Shown: positions 45,493 through 55,900 of the stretch, in pieces
How the letters are laid out: each line of letters starts with the position of its first letter
Position numbering within the stretch: position 1 is the stretch's first letter
Source of the DNA: Trissonchulus latispiculum
Taxonomy: Eukaryota > Nematoda > Enoplea > Enoplida > Ironidae
Direction: 5' to 3'
DNA length: 64,000 nucleotides
Assembly (NCBI GenBank): GCA_030248195.1
Contig: JASAND010000819.1
Coordinates: 22,103-86,102, forward strand
Notes under the pieces: generated by a model
What the model was told of the DNA's origin: nothing
The model's input: only the letters and a program-made list of their open reading frames with translations
The model's database searches: none
Position numbers and translations under genes: made by a program

Positions 45493-46469
45493 TTGAAAGC
45501 TTTCAGGCTTTTGTGTACTGTGTGGGGACCACGATATAAATTTGACCTTTTCACGGCCCATTGCACTCAATTAAGACATGTCCAATTTGAGTTTCTTTGG
45601 ATTGCCTTGCAGAAAAGGTCTTAGGTCACACAAATGTACTTCTACTTTGGTCCCCACAGAATTCCAAACGCTACCGTAACAAGTGCAAATGTCGGACTTA
45701 CTTTAACAAATAAGAAATGATCTATATTGACTTACACTTAATATTTAGTAACTTGATATTTAATTATTTGAATCTTTTGCCCTTTCGGATGTCTTTAACT
45801 ATTCCCCCCCCCCCCAAAAGACCCAATTTAACTATTTCCCCCCCCCCAATTGAAAAATGTACATAAACCCGTATTAAAATAACCGCTAGATTAATATGCA
45901 CAATGGAGCTGACAAGAAATCAATCAATTTGTAGCTAGGGACTTTAAAGATTTAAATAAGTAATTTAAAAATAAATATTTTTTATTTGAACGCAATGAAC
46001 CGTTTACATCTTAGCACATGGTCCCAATTTAACTATTTCTCCCCTAAATGTGTTGTGGGGGAATAGTTAAATCTAAAAATCTAAATTTAAATCTAAAATT
46101 TTAAATTTTAATTTGGTGAGGGGGACCAAGGAGAACCGAAAATTTTTTGAAAAAAATTTGCTAGAAGCTTGCATACAGGAGTTTTCTAGGGTGCTAAATC
46201 CGTTTTTCGATTCAGCTTCTCCTTAGCATAAGCAAAGCATAAGCTAAAGTTGTAAGCTTAACATGTAAGTTAACATGTAATATTAAGGGTAAGTCAGGTC
46301 AGTAAGTCAATATAAGTAATTTCGTATTTGCTACAGTAAGTCCGACATTTGCACTTGTTACGGCAGCGTTTGGAATTCTGTGGGGACCAAAATAGAAGTA
46401 CATACATACATACAAAATTTCAAATTTATATCGTGGTCATGACACAGTACACAAAAGCCAGCTTTCATA
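45493..46469. mobile_element. Foldback element with ~200-bp and ~140-bp arms
   Basis: The left arm (45493-45699) and right arm (46333-46469) are inverted copies. They share GCTTTTGTGTACTGTG, CCACGATATAAATTTGA, CTTCTACTTTGGTCCCCAC and AAGTGCAAATGTCGGACTTA. The right arm lacks about 70 bases present in the left. The 630-base loop carries poly-C tracts next to TTTAACTATTCC repeats, also partly inverted. The right arm ends about 50 bases before the tandem array. No target duplication was identified. Confidence 0.75.
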
Positions 46470-46934
46470 ATTGGTTGTCTTACTTAAACTCTGTTTATTC
46501 TGTTAAACTTGAGTGTCTTCAAATATGTCTGTTCTATTACGTTAAGTACAGTTTAAAGTGATGACCACTCTTTTCTTCAGCTGGTCTTCTGTTGCTTTGA
46601 ATTGCCGAAAATCGTCATCGGTCGTTTATTTGATTAATAACGTTGTAAATGGGGTTTCTTTTAGATGCGAACAGAGTAACTTTTACAACCGTTCTGTTCC
46701 TCTTTTGAGTCAAGTTGCACTAGGGCCTTCATTTCAGGTACACCATTTATTTTTCGACAATCGTACAGATTGATTAGAAGAGTTTCAGGGGAGGATTTCT
46801 TCCACTACCTTTTTTCTTGTCCATTTGACTAGTTATTTTTTTATTGGAAAGCTTGTTTAAGCTATTTTCGACGTCCAGAAATATCGTTATGCCTACAGAA
46901 GCAGTATCAAACGCAACCAAGCTTACCCAACCAG

Positions 46935-47025
46935 GCCATTCGTAAAGTACCATTAAAAATACACCCAACCTGCAACCAAAACTGATGAAAATTATAATAA
47001 ATTCAATCAGGCTTGGTTGTCCTTA
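46935..47025 (-). CDS. Tandem unit segment C, copy 1 (also ~48550-48640 and ~50195-50285)
   Basis: A plausible acceptor (cccctcttaag|GA) opens a frame with EFIIISISFGC, then an LGVFLMVLYEWPGW stretch, ending at a strong donor TGG|GTAAGC. About 25 consecutive residues are hydrophobic, so this would be a transmembrane helix. The paralogue has ISVGCKLGSL and GTAAGT at the same place. If the donor is used, the longer frame past GW is intron. Confidence 0.45.
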
Positions 47026-47029
47026 AGAG

Positions 47030-47240
47030 GGGAATTGATGTAAAGTGGCAAATCTAAAGGACTTCCAGTCCGAAAAACCAGTAATGACATGAAATTCATG
47101 CGGCCACGGCTCTACGACTAGACAAATTCCATGAACCACATGACCGGTGTAGCCAATCTTCCCGTTGGGCCAAGGCATGTGGCAACTAATGCGCCACATC
47201 TGACCTGTCTTTCACCCACCGTTAGCGGGGGAGCTGATAA
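47030..47240 (-). CDS. Tandem unit segment B, copy 1 (also 48644-48886 and 50287-50529)
   Basis: The conserved core is GYTGHVVHGICVVVEPWPHEF (copies 2 and 3; copy 1 has Leu for one Val), against GYSGQVANGIRVVVEERPKE in the paralogue. Copy 1 has CACATGCC where copies 2 and 3 expanded a GCAACTAATG triplet; in copies 2 and 3 the frame stays open upstream through an Ala/Val/Leu-rich stretch created by the expansion. The protein family is not recognised. Confidence 0.45.
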
Positions 47241-47439
47241 CATTTTCTACAAATAAGATGCAACAGCTAGCGGAGGGGAAGAAAAAGCAAACTTTTACCC
47301 GAGACTTTTTGGGGAAACAACGAACAGCTATGTGGAGGGTATTAAACGACACACAGGTTTCTTGCATTTTAAAATCACTAATGAAAAGAACATTTTTAAA
47401 AAGGGTAATTAAACCTAAGAAGCTAAGTAGTTTAGCATT

Positions 47440-47685
47440 TCAAAATTTTATTACATCTACAAATCTTTGCAGAATAAGGATATGCAGTTCATAATGTTCA
47501 TTAATTATGCATACAAGTTTAACATTATTCACAATCTTATTTCCATAACCCAATACACCTGTAAGTTCATTAAAATATTTGAATAAAGCCACAAAATTTA
47601 ATATGTCAGCAACTGATTGACAGGTGTATACTTGGTAGTGTATGACTCGAGAATAATTGAAATATGGGGTTTTACAAGATCTCAA
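47440..47685 (-). CDS. Tandem unit segment A, copy 1 (also 49083-49328 and 50718-50972)
   Basis: Each copy keeps an open frame of 81-84 codons with the core VALFKYFNELTGVLGYGNKI. The paralogue at 42200-42344 keeps the same core. Between the two, GTG/GCT/TTA/TTC-type codons differ mostly at third positions, the pattern of purifying selection on a protein. Exon ends are not settled. The copy 3 frame changes near its end because of a one-base insertion. Function unknown. Confidence 0.45.
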   Translation of the reverse strand: MRSCKTPYFNYSRVIHYQVYTCQSVADILNFVALFKYFNELTGVLGYGNKIVNNVKLVCIINEHYELHILILQRFVDVIKF

Positions 47686-50600
47686 GTTATGTACTTTACG
47701 TGTGAATTGTAGTTTATGTCAACTGGAATTTGGGTAGTGAGAATATTTGCTAGAGACGGTCAAACGTTATTGTTTCAGGGACCACGGCTTTTGTCTGCCG
47801 GATGCTCAAATTTTCACCTGTTAATAATCTATTTAAAGCTTTCACTAATTCAGTCGCATTTTAAACTGTCCCAGAGGAGAAATGATGATTTTGGAGTCTG
47901 TCTAAATGTTGCTGTGCCCTACAGGCTTCTCAAAATTATAGACTACGCTTTTAATTGCACCGACGCAACAATTTTCGAAATTTATTGCGCGTGCCAATTT
48001 AATTTTTCCTTCCTCTAATCGTATACTTATAATTATCGTAACATAGAATTCCTCCATACTATTTAATATTCATTCCTAAAAAGTCGTCGTCTCTTATTAA
48101 TTGCACAACATGCGCTACCGTATCACACATCAAATATGTCTGTTTCTATTACGTTAAGTACAGTTTAAAGTAATGACCACTCTTTTCTTCAGCTGGTCTT
48201 CTGTTGCTTTGAATTGCCGAAAATCGTCATCGGTCGTTTATTTGATTAATAACGTTGTAAATGGGGTTTCTTTTAGATGCGAACAGAGTAACTTTTACAA
48301 CCGTTCTGTTCCTCTTTTGAGTCAAGTTGCACTAGGGCCTTTATTTCAGGTACACCATTTATTTTTCGACAATCGTACAGATTGATTAGAAGAGTTTCAG
48401 GGAAGGATTTCTTCCACTACCTTTTTTCTTGTCCATTTGACTAGTTATTTTTTTATTGGAAAGCTTGTTTAAGCTATTTTCGACATCCAGAAATATCGCG
48501 AATAGAAATATGCCTACAGAAGCAGTATCAAACGTAACCAAGCTTACCCAACCAGGCCATTCGTAAAGTACCATTAAAAATACACCCAAGCTGCAACCAA
48601 AACTGATGGAAATTATAATAAATTCAATCAGGCTTGGTTGTCCTTAAGAGGGGAATTGATGTAAGGTGGCAAATCCAATGGACTTCCAGTCCGAAAAACC
48701 AGTAATGACATGAAATTCATGCGGCCACGGCTCTACGACTACACAAATTCCATGAACCACATGACCGGTGTAGCCAATCCTCCCGTTGGGCCAAGGCATG
48801 GCAACTAATGCAACTAATGCCAAGGCAACTAATGCGCCACATCTGACCTGTCTTTCACCCACCGTTAGCGGGGGAGCTGATAACATTTTCTACAAATAAG
48901 ATGCAACAGCTAGCGGAGGGGAAGAAAAAGCAAACTTTTACCCGAGAGTTTTTGGGGAAACAACGAACAGCTATGTGGAGGGTATTAAACGACACACAGG
49001 TTTCTTGCATTTTAAAATCACTAATGAAAAGAACATTTTTAAAAAGGGTAATTAAACCTAAGAAGCTAAGTAGTTTAGCATTTCAAAATTTTATTACATC
49101 TACAAATCTTTGCAGAATAAGGATATGCAGTTCATAATGTTCATTAATTATGCATACAAGTTTAACATTATTCACAATCTTATTTCCATAACCCAATACA
49201 CCTGTAAGTTCATTAAAATATTTGAATAAAGCCACAAAATTTAGTATGTTAGCAACTGATTGACAGGTGTATACTTGGTAGTGTATGACTCGAGAATAAT
49301 TGAAATATGGGGTTTTACAAGATCTCAAGTTATGTACTTTACGTGTGAATTGTAGTTTATGTCAACTGGAATTTGGGTAGTGAGAATATTTGCTAGAGAC
49401 GGTCAAACGTTACTGTTTCAGGGACCACGGTTTTTGTCTGCCGGATGCTCAAATTTTCACCTGTTAATAATCTATTTAAAGCTTTCACTAATTCAGTCGC
49501 ATTTTAAACTGTCCCAGAGGAGAAATGATGATTTTGGAGTCTGTCTAAATGTTGCTGTGCCCTACAGGCTTCTCAAAATTATAGACTACGCTTTTAATTG
49601 CACCGACGCAACAATTTTCGAAATTTATTGCGTGTGCCAATTTAATTTTTCCTTCCTCTAATCGTATACTTATAATTATCGTAACATAGAATTCCTCCAT
49701 ACTATTTAATATTCATTCCTAAAAAGTCGTCGTCTCTTATTAATTGCACAACATGCGCTACCGTATCACACATCAAATATGTCTGTTTCTATTACGTTAA
49801 GTACAGTTTAAAGTAATGACCACTCTTTTCTTCAGCTGGTCTTCTGTTGCTTTGAATTGCCGAAAATCGTCATCGGTCGTTTATTTGATTAATAACGTTG
49901 TAAATGGGGTTTCTTTTAGATGCGAACAGAGTAACTTTTACAACCGTTCTGTTCCTCTTTTGAGTCAAGTTGCACTAGGGCCTTTATTTCAGGTACACCA
50001 TTTATTTTTCGACAATCGTACAGATTGATTAGAAGAGTTTCAGGGAAGGATTTCTTCCACTACCTTTTTTCTTGTCCATTTGACTAGTTATTTTTTTATT
50101 GGAAAGCTTGTTTAAGCTATTTTCGACATCCAGAAATATCGCGAATAGAAATATGCCTACAGAAGCAGTATCAAACGTAACCAAGCTTACCCAACCAGGC
50201 CATTCGTAAAGTACCATTAAAAATACACCCAAGCTGCAACCAAAACTGATGGAAATTATAATAAATTCAATCAGGCTTGGTTGTCCTTAAGAGGGGAATT
50301 GATGTAAGGTGGCAAATCCAATGGACTTCCAGTCCGAAAAACCAGTAATGACATGAAATTCATGCGGCCACGGCTCTACGACTACACAAATTCCATGAAC
50401 CACATGACCGGTGTAGCCAATCCTCCCGTTGGGCCAAGGCATGGCAACTAATGCAACTAATGCCAAGGCAACTAATGCGCCACATCTGACCTGTCTTTCA
50501 CCCACCGTTAGCGGGGGAGCTGATAACATTTTCTACAAATAAGATGCAACAGCTAGGGGAGGGGAAGAAAAAGCAAACTTTTACACGAGACTTTTTGGGG

Positions 50601-51194
50601 AAACAACGAACAGCTATGTGGAGGGTATTAAACGACACACAGGTTTCTTGCATTTTAAAATCACTAATTGAAAGAACATTTTTAAAAAGGGTAATTAAAC
50701 CTGAGAAGCTAAGTAGTTTAGCATTTCAAAATTTTATTACATCTACAAATCTTTGCAGAATAAAGGATATGCAGTTCATAATGTTCATTAATAATGCATA
50801 CAAGTTTAACATTATTCACAATCTTATTTCCATAACCCAATACACCTGTAAGTTCATTAAAATATTTGAATAAAGCCACAAAATTTAGTATGTCAGCAAC
50901 TGATTGACAGGTGTATACTTGGTAGTGTATGACTCGAGAATAATTGAAATATGGGGTTTTACAAGATCGCAAGTTATGTACTTTACGTGTGAATTGTAGT
51001 TTATGTCAACTGGAATTTGGGTAGGGAGAATATTGGCTAGAGACGGTCAAACGTTACTGTTTCAGGGACCACGGCTTTTGTCTGCCGGATGCTCAAATTT
51101 TCACCTGTTAATAATCTATTTAAAGCTTTCACTAATTCAGTTGCATTTTAAACTGTCCCAGAGGAGAACTGATGATTTTGGAGTCTGTCTAAAT

Positions 51195-53070
51195 CCATCA
51201 TCCAGGATAATTTCAGATCTCGTAAGAGAGCTCCTGCTCACTCTAGTGCTGTTAGGCACAACTTTTATAGTCTTTTATAGACGGTTCTCTCCAACACACA
51301 CTCCCCTGAGCAGTTCCACGCGCATTGAGCTAGGAACTAACAGTTTTTAGGCCAATTTCAGCACGATTTTCATGTTCACCTTATTTTAGAATCCAATGGA
51401 TCCCTATTCAAAGAAATTCTCAGGACCCATCGTCAACACGGCGCCGACCCCACGGGAGCGCCAGGGAACAGCTGCCCGGCAGCCCACCGCTGCCACTCCG
51501 GCAGTTCAGCCCAGCCAACCTTCCGATCGGACTCGTCAAGTTCCTGAAGCCGACAACCGGGAGGTGGAGACCATCGTCAGGAACCTGCGCGAGGTTCGAA
51601 TTGCCGCCATGGCCTCTGCTCCGTCTGACCGGCCTCGTCGCGCCCCAGAGGCGGCCGCCCGGCCGGTCAACTCCATCTTGCAGAACCTCCGAGAGGTTCA
51701 AGCCGCTGCCCAGCAAATTGAAGCCGTGGAGCAACATCGCGCCCAGCAAGCTAGAGCACGAGAAAATCGGGCAAATGAGGCCCGCGACCAATCGCTCCGA
51801 CCACAGGCGGCCCGTGCTCATCAGCCGGCCGCAGTGAACCAGCCGTCGGGCCGCCCTGCGGACCCTCGGCAACCACCTCAACAGCCGCGCCGTAACCCTC
51901 TCCTGGCCGAGTCGGAGATCCCAGAAGAGGATGAAATTCCGCCAACCTTTGTCCCCTTTGTCACCTGGGCTCCCCGGTCCCCTTCAGTCGGTCCAACAGG
52001 CCTGCCGGGATTGGGGAATCCCTTCTTTCGGAAGTCCAGCTCCGTCGCCCACTCCTCATCGGGCGCCGGTTCCCCGGAACCTTCCGGCGCCGGTCCCCCG
52101 TTATCCGCAGCCAGCTCCGGTACCGGCCCCCAGGCCTGATCTGAACCCTCCACCAACCACGTGGCGGCGCACCGTGGTCCGCCCGCGAGAGGACCAGCAG
52201 CCGCGCCACGCCTCCCACTTCCTGGCGACTTCCTCAACACAGCCCGCCGCTGCTCAGCCCGCACGCCGGCAACCAGCCGCCGACTCCGAGGCTGCCGCAG
52301 CCGACACCTCCGATCCAGCTGGTGACTCCCGTCACTGGATCCGCATCTACAGCAATCCGAATACCCACCCTGGACATGTGCCTGAAAACTACGGGGACGC
52401 CGTCAGCATCCTTCGGGAAATGCCCGCCCAGGACCCGTCTCCTTTGGGCTATTTTTATGGCCCTCTTCCTCACCCTGACTGCGCCGAAGCAATTGCCCTC
52501 CGGCATTTGCAGATCGAAAATGAGAACGCTTGCCCCCACGATCCACGATTCCCCCTCCAGGTCCATATCAACTCTGAATTCCGCCAATACGTGCGCAAGT
52601 CGTTTCCCGGCTGGTCTACCCCGGCGACAAGGCACAATTCATTGGCCCACTGGAGGAGATGCGGAAAAATATCCTCCGCCTCCTGGACAATCCTTCCTTC
52701 AAAGCGGCGGACCGCTTTCCCATGGATCATCCTTATGGACCTGTCCCCAACTATTATACCAGGAACCAACGCCTGGCTAATATTCCGCCCCCCCCAAGTA
52801 CACAACCACCCCTTTAAACTCGGGTAGGTTAGGAAGTGCGGAAAATACGGCCTCCACAAGTCAATGAGGAGCCGCCTCCCACCGTAATGGGCCAACTGAA
52901 GAGGCCCGCCCACTTCACTCGCCCCCTCGCCCTCGTTCATTCTTCGGCACCACGCACCTCCCCCCAGACTATTTCATTGCCTCAGGGAGCCCATACGCTC
53001 CCGCTCCCCCCGACCAGTCTTCTCCCGACGAGGAGAGTGATGATGACAATAACCCCTGGGGTTAAAAATT
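51195..53070 (+). pseudogene. Frameshifted gag-like ORF of a GC-rich retroelement
   Basis: Coding starts at ATG 51396. The first 247 codons (51396-52139) are Pro/Ala/Arg/Gln-rich, with a 29-residue motif occurring twice (residues 43-71 and 77-105, both containing NLREV) and then a helical Glu/Arg stretch. The frame then shifts: 51931-52827 continues with a folded-looking domain (HWIRIYSNPNTHPG, SPLGYFYGPLPH). A further shift near 52615 leads to FIGPLEEMRKNILRLLDNP. The layout (disordered N-terminus, globular core, proline-rich tail) fits a structural gag-type protein, but there is no CCHC knuckle. It abuts tandem copy 3. No LTR is visible here, so the element class is inferred. Confidence 0.5.
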
Positions 53071-54143
53071 TTTAAAGAAAATGCACAGATCGAAACTGTA
53101 ACTGTACAGTAACTGACACCGCAGAAACTGTTTCCTTGGCTAAAAAGCAAAAAATACAAAAAAATCCATATTCCAAAAATCCAAAAAATCTATATTCCAA
53201 AAATACAAAAAAAATCTGCCATTTTTGTGTGCCTTTCTGTGTGCCTTTGCACAATTAATTGTTTGTTTGTTTGATTGTTTGCCGCCCCTATTGGGCTGGT
53301 ACTGCATTGTAAGTGTATTGATTCATTGCCTGAATAGTGTCTGCTTTACCTTTTAGGTTATGCTGCTTGTTTTGTATTGTTGTGTTGTTTTCTGATTGTT
53401 GTTAGAAACATCTGACTTGAATGGAACTTAGTTTCAGTTTTTACATGTTTAGAATGAATTCACCAAAAGCATCCAAAAGCTAACTCTCTGGCCAGAACGT
53501 CCTGTGACCCTGTATAGTTGAGTGAACCTGTCTTGTTTGTAACTGTGCCTGTACTTGTACTGTGAAGCTGAGCCCCCAGAGGCTACCAGATGTTATTATA
53601 TGGGCTGTTTGAGAAAGATGAGATGTTAAAGCTGAGAGCTAAAAAACTAGGCAAAGAGAAGCCAAAGCCCAACTGTTAGAAGTATATTGTAACTGTGTAA
53701 CTGTACTGTCTGTATTGATCCGTTCGGAAAACAGCAGTGGTAATATGTTGTCGCCTAGAGCGAGGTTTCGTACCCAAAAACGGGTGAACGCTGTATTTCG
53801 ATTTCAAAAACTATTATTAACTCCAGTCGGTAATAGAAGCTGCATTGACAAGGATAGAATGGGCTCGGGAATAGCCCGGAACTGTTTGCAGAATGTAATC
53901 ATTATTGTGTTGTTATTAGTAATGGAATTGGCTTAAAGAAAGCATCGTGAAACGGTAATAGTAAATGACTGGAACTTTCAATTATTGCTAGTACAGGCAA
54001 GAATTCCCCTTCGATAGCTAGAGCTCCAATAGGTGCCTCGATCGTATTGAGATCAGGCAATTGTACAGTATTGCGGTCGTATTAAGTTCCTCTACTGGTT
54101 TCAGGTGCAACGAGCAATTATTTACAGGATTACCCGAGAAATT
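53071..54143. other. Downstream part of the gag-like element or unique DNA
   Basis: 53150-53215 holds short tandem repeats of ATTCCAAAAAT(C/A)CAAAAAA, and 53260-53280 has a GTTT microsatellite. The rest carries many AACTGT motifs and a 73-codon ORF at 53715-53936. No polymerase or protease frame is recognisable. Confidence 0.4.
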
Positions 54144-54144
54144 A

Positions 54145-54352
54145 GAACGAGTAAGACGATGGAAGGAAGGGAAGTTAGGAAATCCCATCGCAGAGCGAGT
54201 AAGACAATGGATGACTTTTAGGAAATCCCATCGCAGAGCGAGTAAGACGATGGATGACACTTAGGAAATCCCATCGCAGAGCGAGTAAGACGATGGATGA
54301 CATTTAGGAAATCCCATCGCAGAGCGAGTAAGACGATGGACGAAGCATTAGA
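54145..54352. repeat. 43-bp minisatellite, four copies plus a partial
   Basis: The unit containing AATCCCATCGCAGAGCGAGT begins at 54181, 54224, 54267 and 54310, an exact 43-base period, with a partial unit (GAGTAAGACGATGGA-like) at about 54148. The copies differ at only a few bases. Confidence 0.93.
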
Positions 54353-55900
54353 ATGCCCATCACAGAAGTATCGTGAAAAGAAGAGTTAACAAAGAATCCT
54401 AGTTTTCATTTCATGCCAAACTACTAATGTAAAGACCAACTTCATGACTTCAGCCTTACACAGACAAAACTTGTTAAAAAGACAAACTTTTGACAAAACT
54501 TCCAAAATGGGTCCCCGTATGGGGGATCGCTGAAGGGGGTCTCCTTTGCTGAGAGAAAACCAAAAGAAGTCCCCATTTGGGGGTTCAGGATCGGCAACTG
54601 CCAATCTTAGTCTCTCAAACATATCCTCTTTCAGCGACCCTTCTCCCTGAAGCGGCGACCACTTTTTGGTACCCTTATCAAACGGACAGATATGCTTGTC
54701 AACCTCCACCAACCACCAGAGAATTATAAACTCTTGCTCGTACAAAAGCAGCTGAGCGAAGTATAGGTTCATAACATTATGTGGCCTCTAATGGTAGAGC
54801 TCACTAGTTTCATCTAACTTTTAGCGTTATAGAGCCACATTTGGACAGTACCGCATCCAGTAAAGCACATATTCCCTTATTCCTTGAGCCTTCGTTGTAA
54901 ATGTTGTGACAATGTTACTTCCGACTTTGTTCGTTTACTTACATCAGAACAGGCAATATGCGATTGAATTATGCAAATTAAACAAACTGATGATAAGAAA
55001 TGTGGAATGAAAATGCTCTTCATTATTGTCATAATTGTGGATTTTGTTCAATAAAAGCTTGTTTTGTATCTAAGCAGCCTCACGAGTAAATAGTGAAAAT
55101 TAAGGCCAAGTCCTAAAGCCTAAAATGTGCCCAGAAGAAGAAAAGGGGCAAAGCTGTTTAAAACTGGCCAAGGTTAAGAACCAAAAAATAGAGTAAAAGA
55201 AAGTTCGTATTTGATTACTGAATGATCTGTGGTCCCGCCTGCCTTTGTATTATGCCTACAATGCCAGGTAAATAATGTAAATAAGTAATAGTCATGATTT
55301 ACCATGAAATTGTATATTACTGTCTGTCAAGCCAGAATTGCCCCGAAACCGATCTTGTGTTCTCTACAAATAAGGGTACAACTGTCTGAACCCCATTTGT
55401 TCTTTGGGCCGTTATAGAGGCCACTGAACAGTTAAAAACCATCTGTCTGAAATATGTTCAGAATCGAATGTTTGACCAGCTTTGAGTCTTCAGGAAAACC
55501 GTGCTAACTCACTCTAGAATTCGGAATCGAACCTTGACCTTCCTATGTGCGGGAGGGCCTCCTTTAGAGGCCTCCCACCCACCCATATGGCCAGAAGTGC
55601 CTTCCCCGATTTTGCAGAACAGAAAAGGAAAAGAAAAGTGGAAACTACGGAAATTTCAAAGAACTGTCAGTCTCTGCGGATTCGAACCAGAGACCCTAAT
55701 TTAAGCAGTGGATCGTTATAGAGACAACTTCACCCTCGACGCATAATTAATACATCAGTAATTACTAAACAACAACAATTAACGAATCTTCGCCTAAAAC
55801 AACAAGAAGTTATAATTATCACATACGATTACAGTTCATTTAAAAATCACTTTAAAGTCACTTTCTTCTTTAAAACCTGAAATAATAAAAAGTACAAGTT
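54353..55900. other. No gene recognised; tRNA-like fragments
   Basis: A 128-codon minus-strand ORF at 54386-54772 has no recognised motif. The minus strand at 55670-55725 is tRNA-like, with a 6-bp acceptor stem (GTCTCT/AGAGAC) and a GGTTCGAATCC B box, but its D arm is missing; it is a probable pseudogene or SINE head. A second B-box-like GGTTCGATTCC lies at about 55522-55534 (minus strand). Confidence 0.4.

Larger units (their letters stand above)
46520..51194. repeat. Tandem array of a ~1.64-kb unit, ~2.9 copies
   Basis: Copy 1 is 46520-48130 (1,611 bp), copy 2 48131-49773 (1,643 bp) and copy 3 49774-51194 (truncated). Copies 2 and 3 are nearly identical and share a GCAACTAATG triplication (near 48805 and 50448) and an insertion (CGAATAGAAATAT near 48498) that copy 1 lacks. 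So the 2/3 duplication is the most recent. Each unit carries three minus-strand exon-like segments, described separately. Copy 3 is cut at AAAT (51194), exactly where the gag-like element begins, and the missing 3' part is not found further on. Confidence 0.93.

Noticed and set aside
51420..52940. Antisense ORFs of 128-156 codons opposite the gag-like ORF
   Set aside because: They are by-products of high GC content on the opposite strand. The sense frame has the sensible domain order and duplicated motif.
54145..54352. Possible CRISPR-like array
   Set aside because: The 43-bp units are directly adjacent, with no spacers, and the host is a eukaryote. It is a minisatellite.
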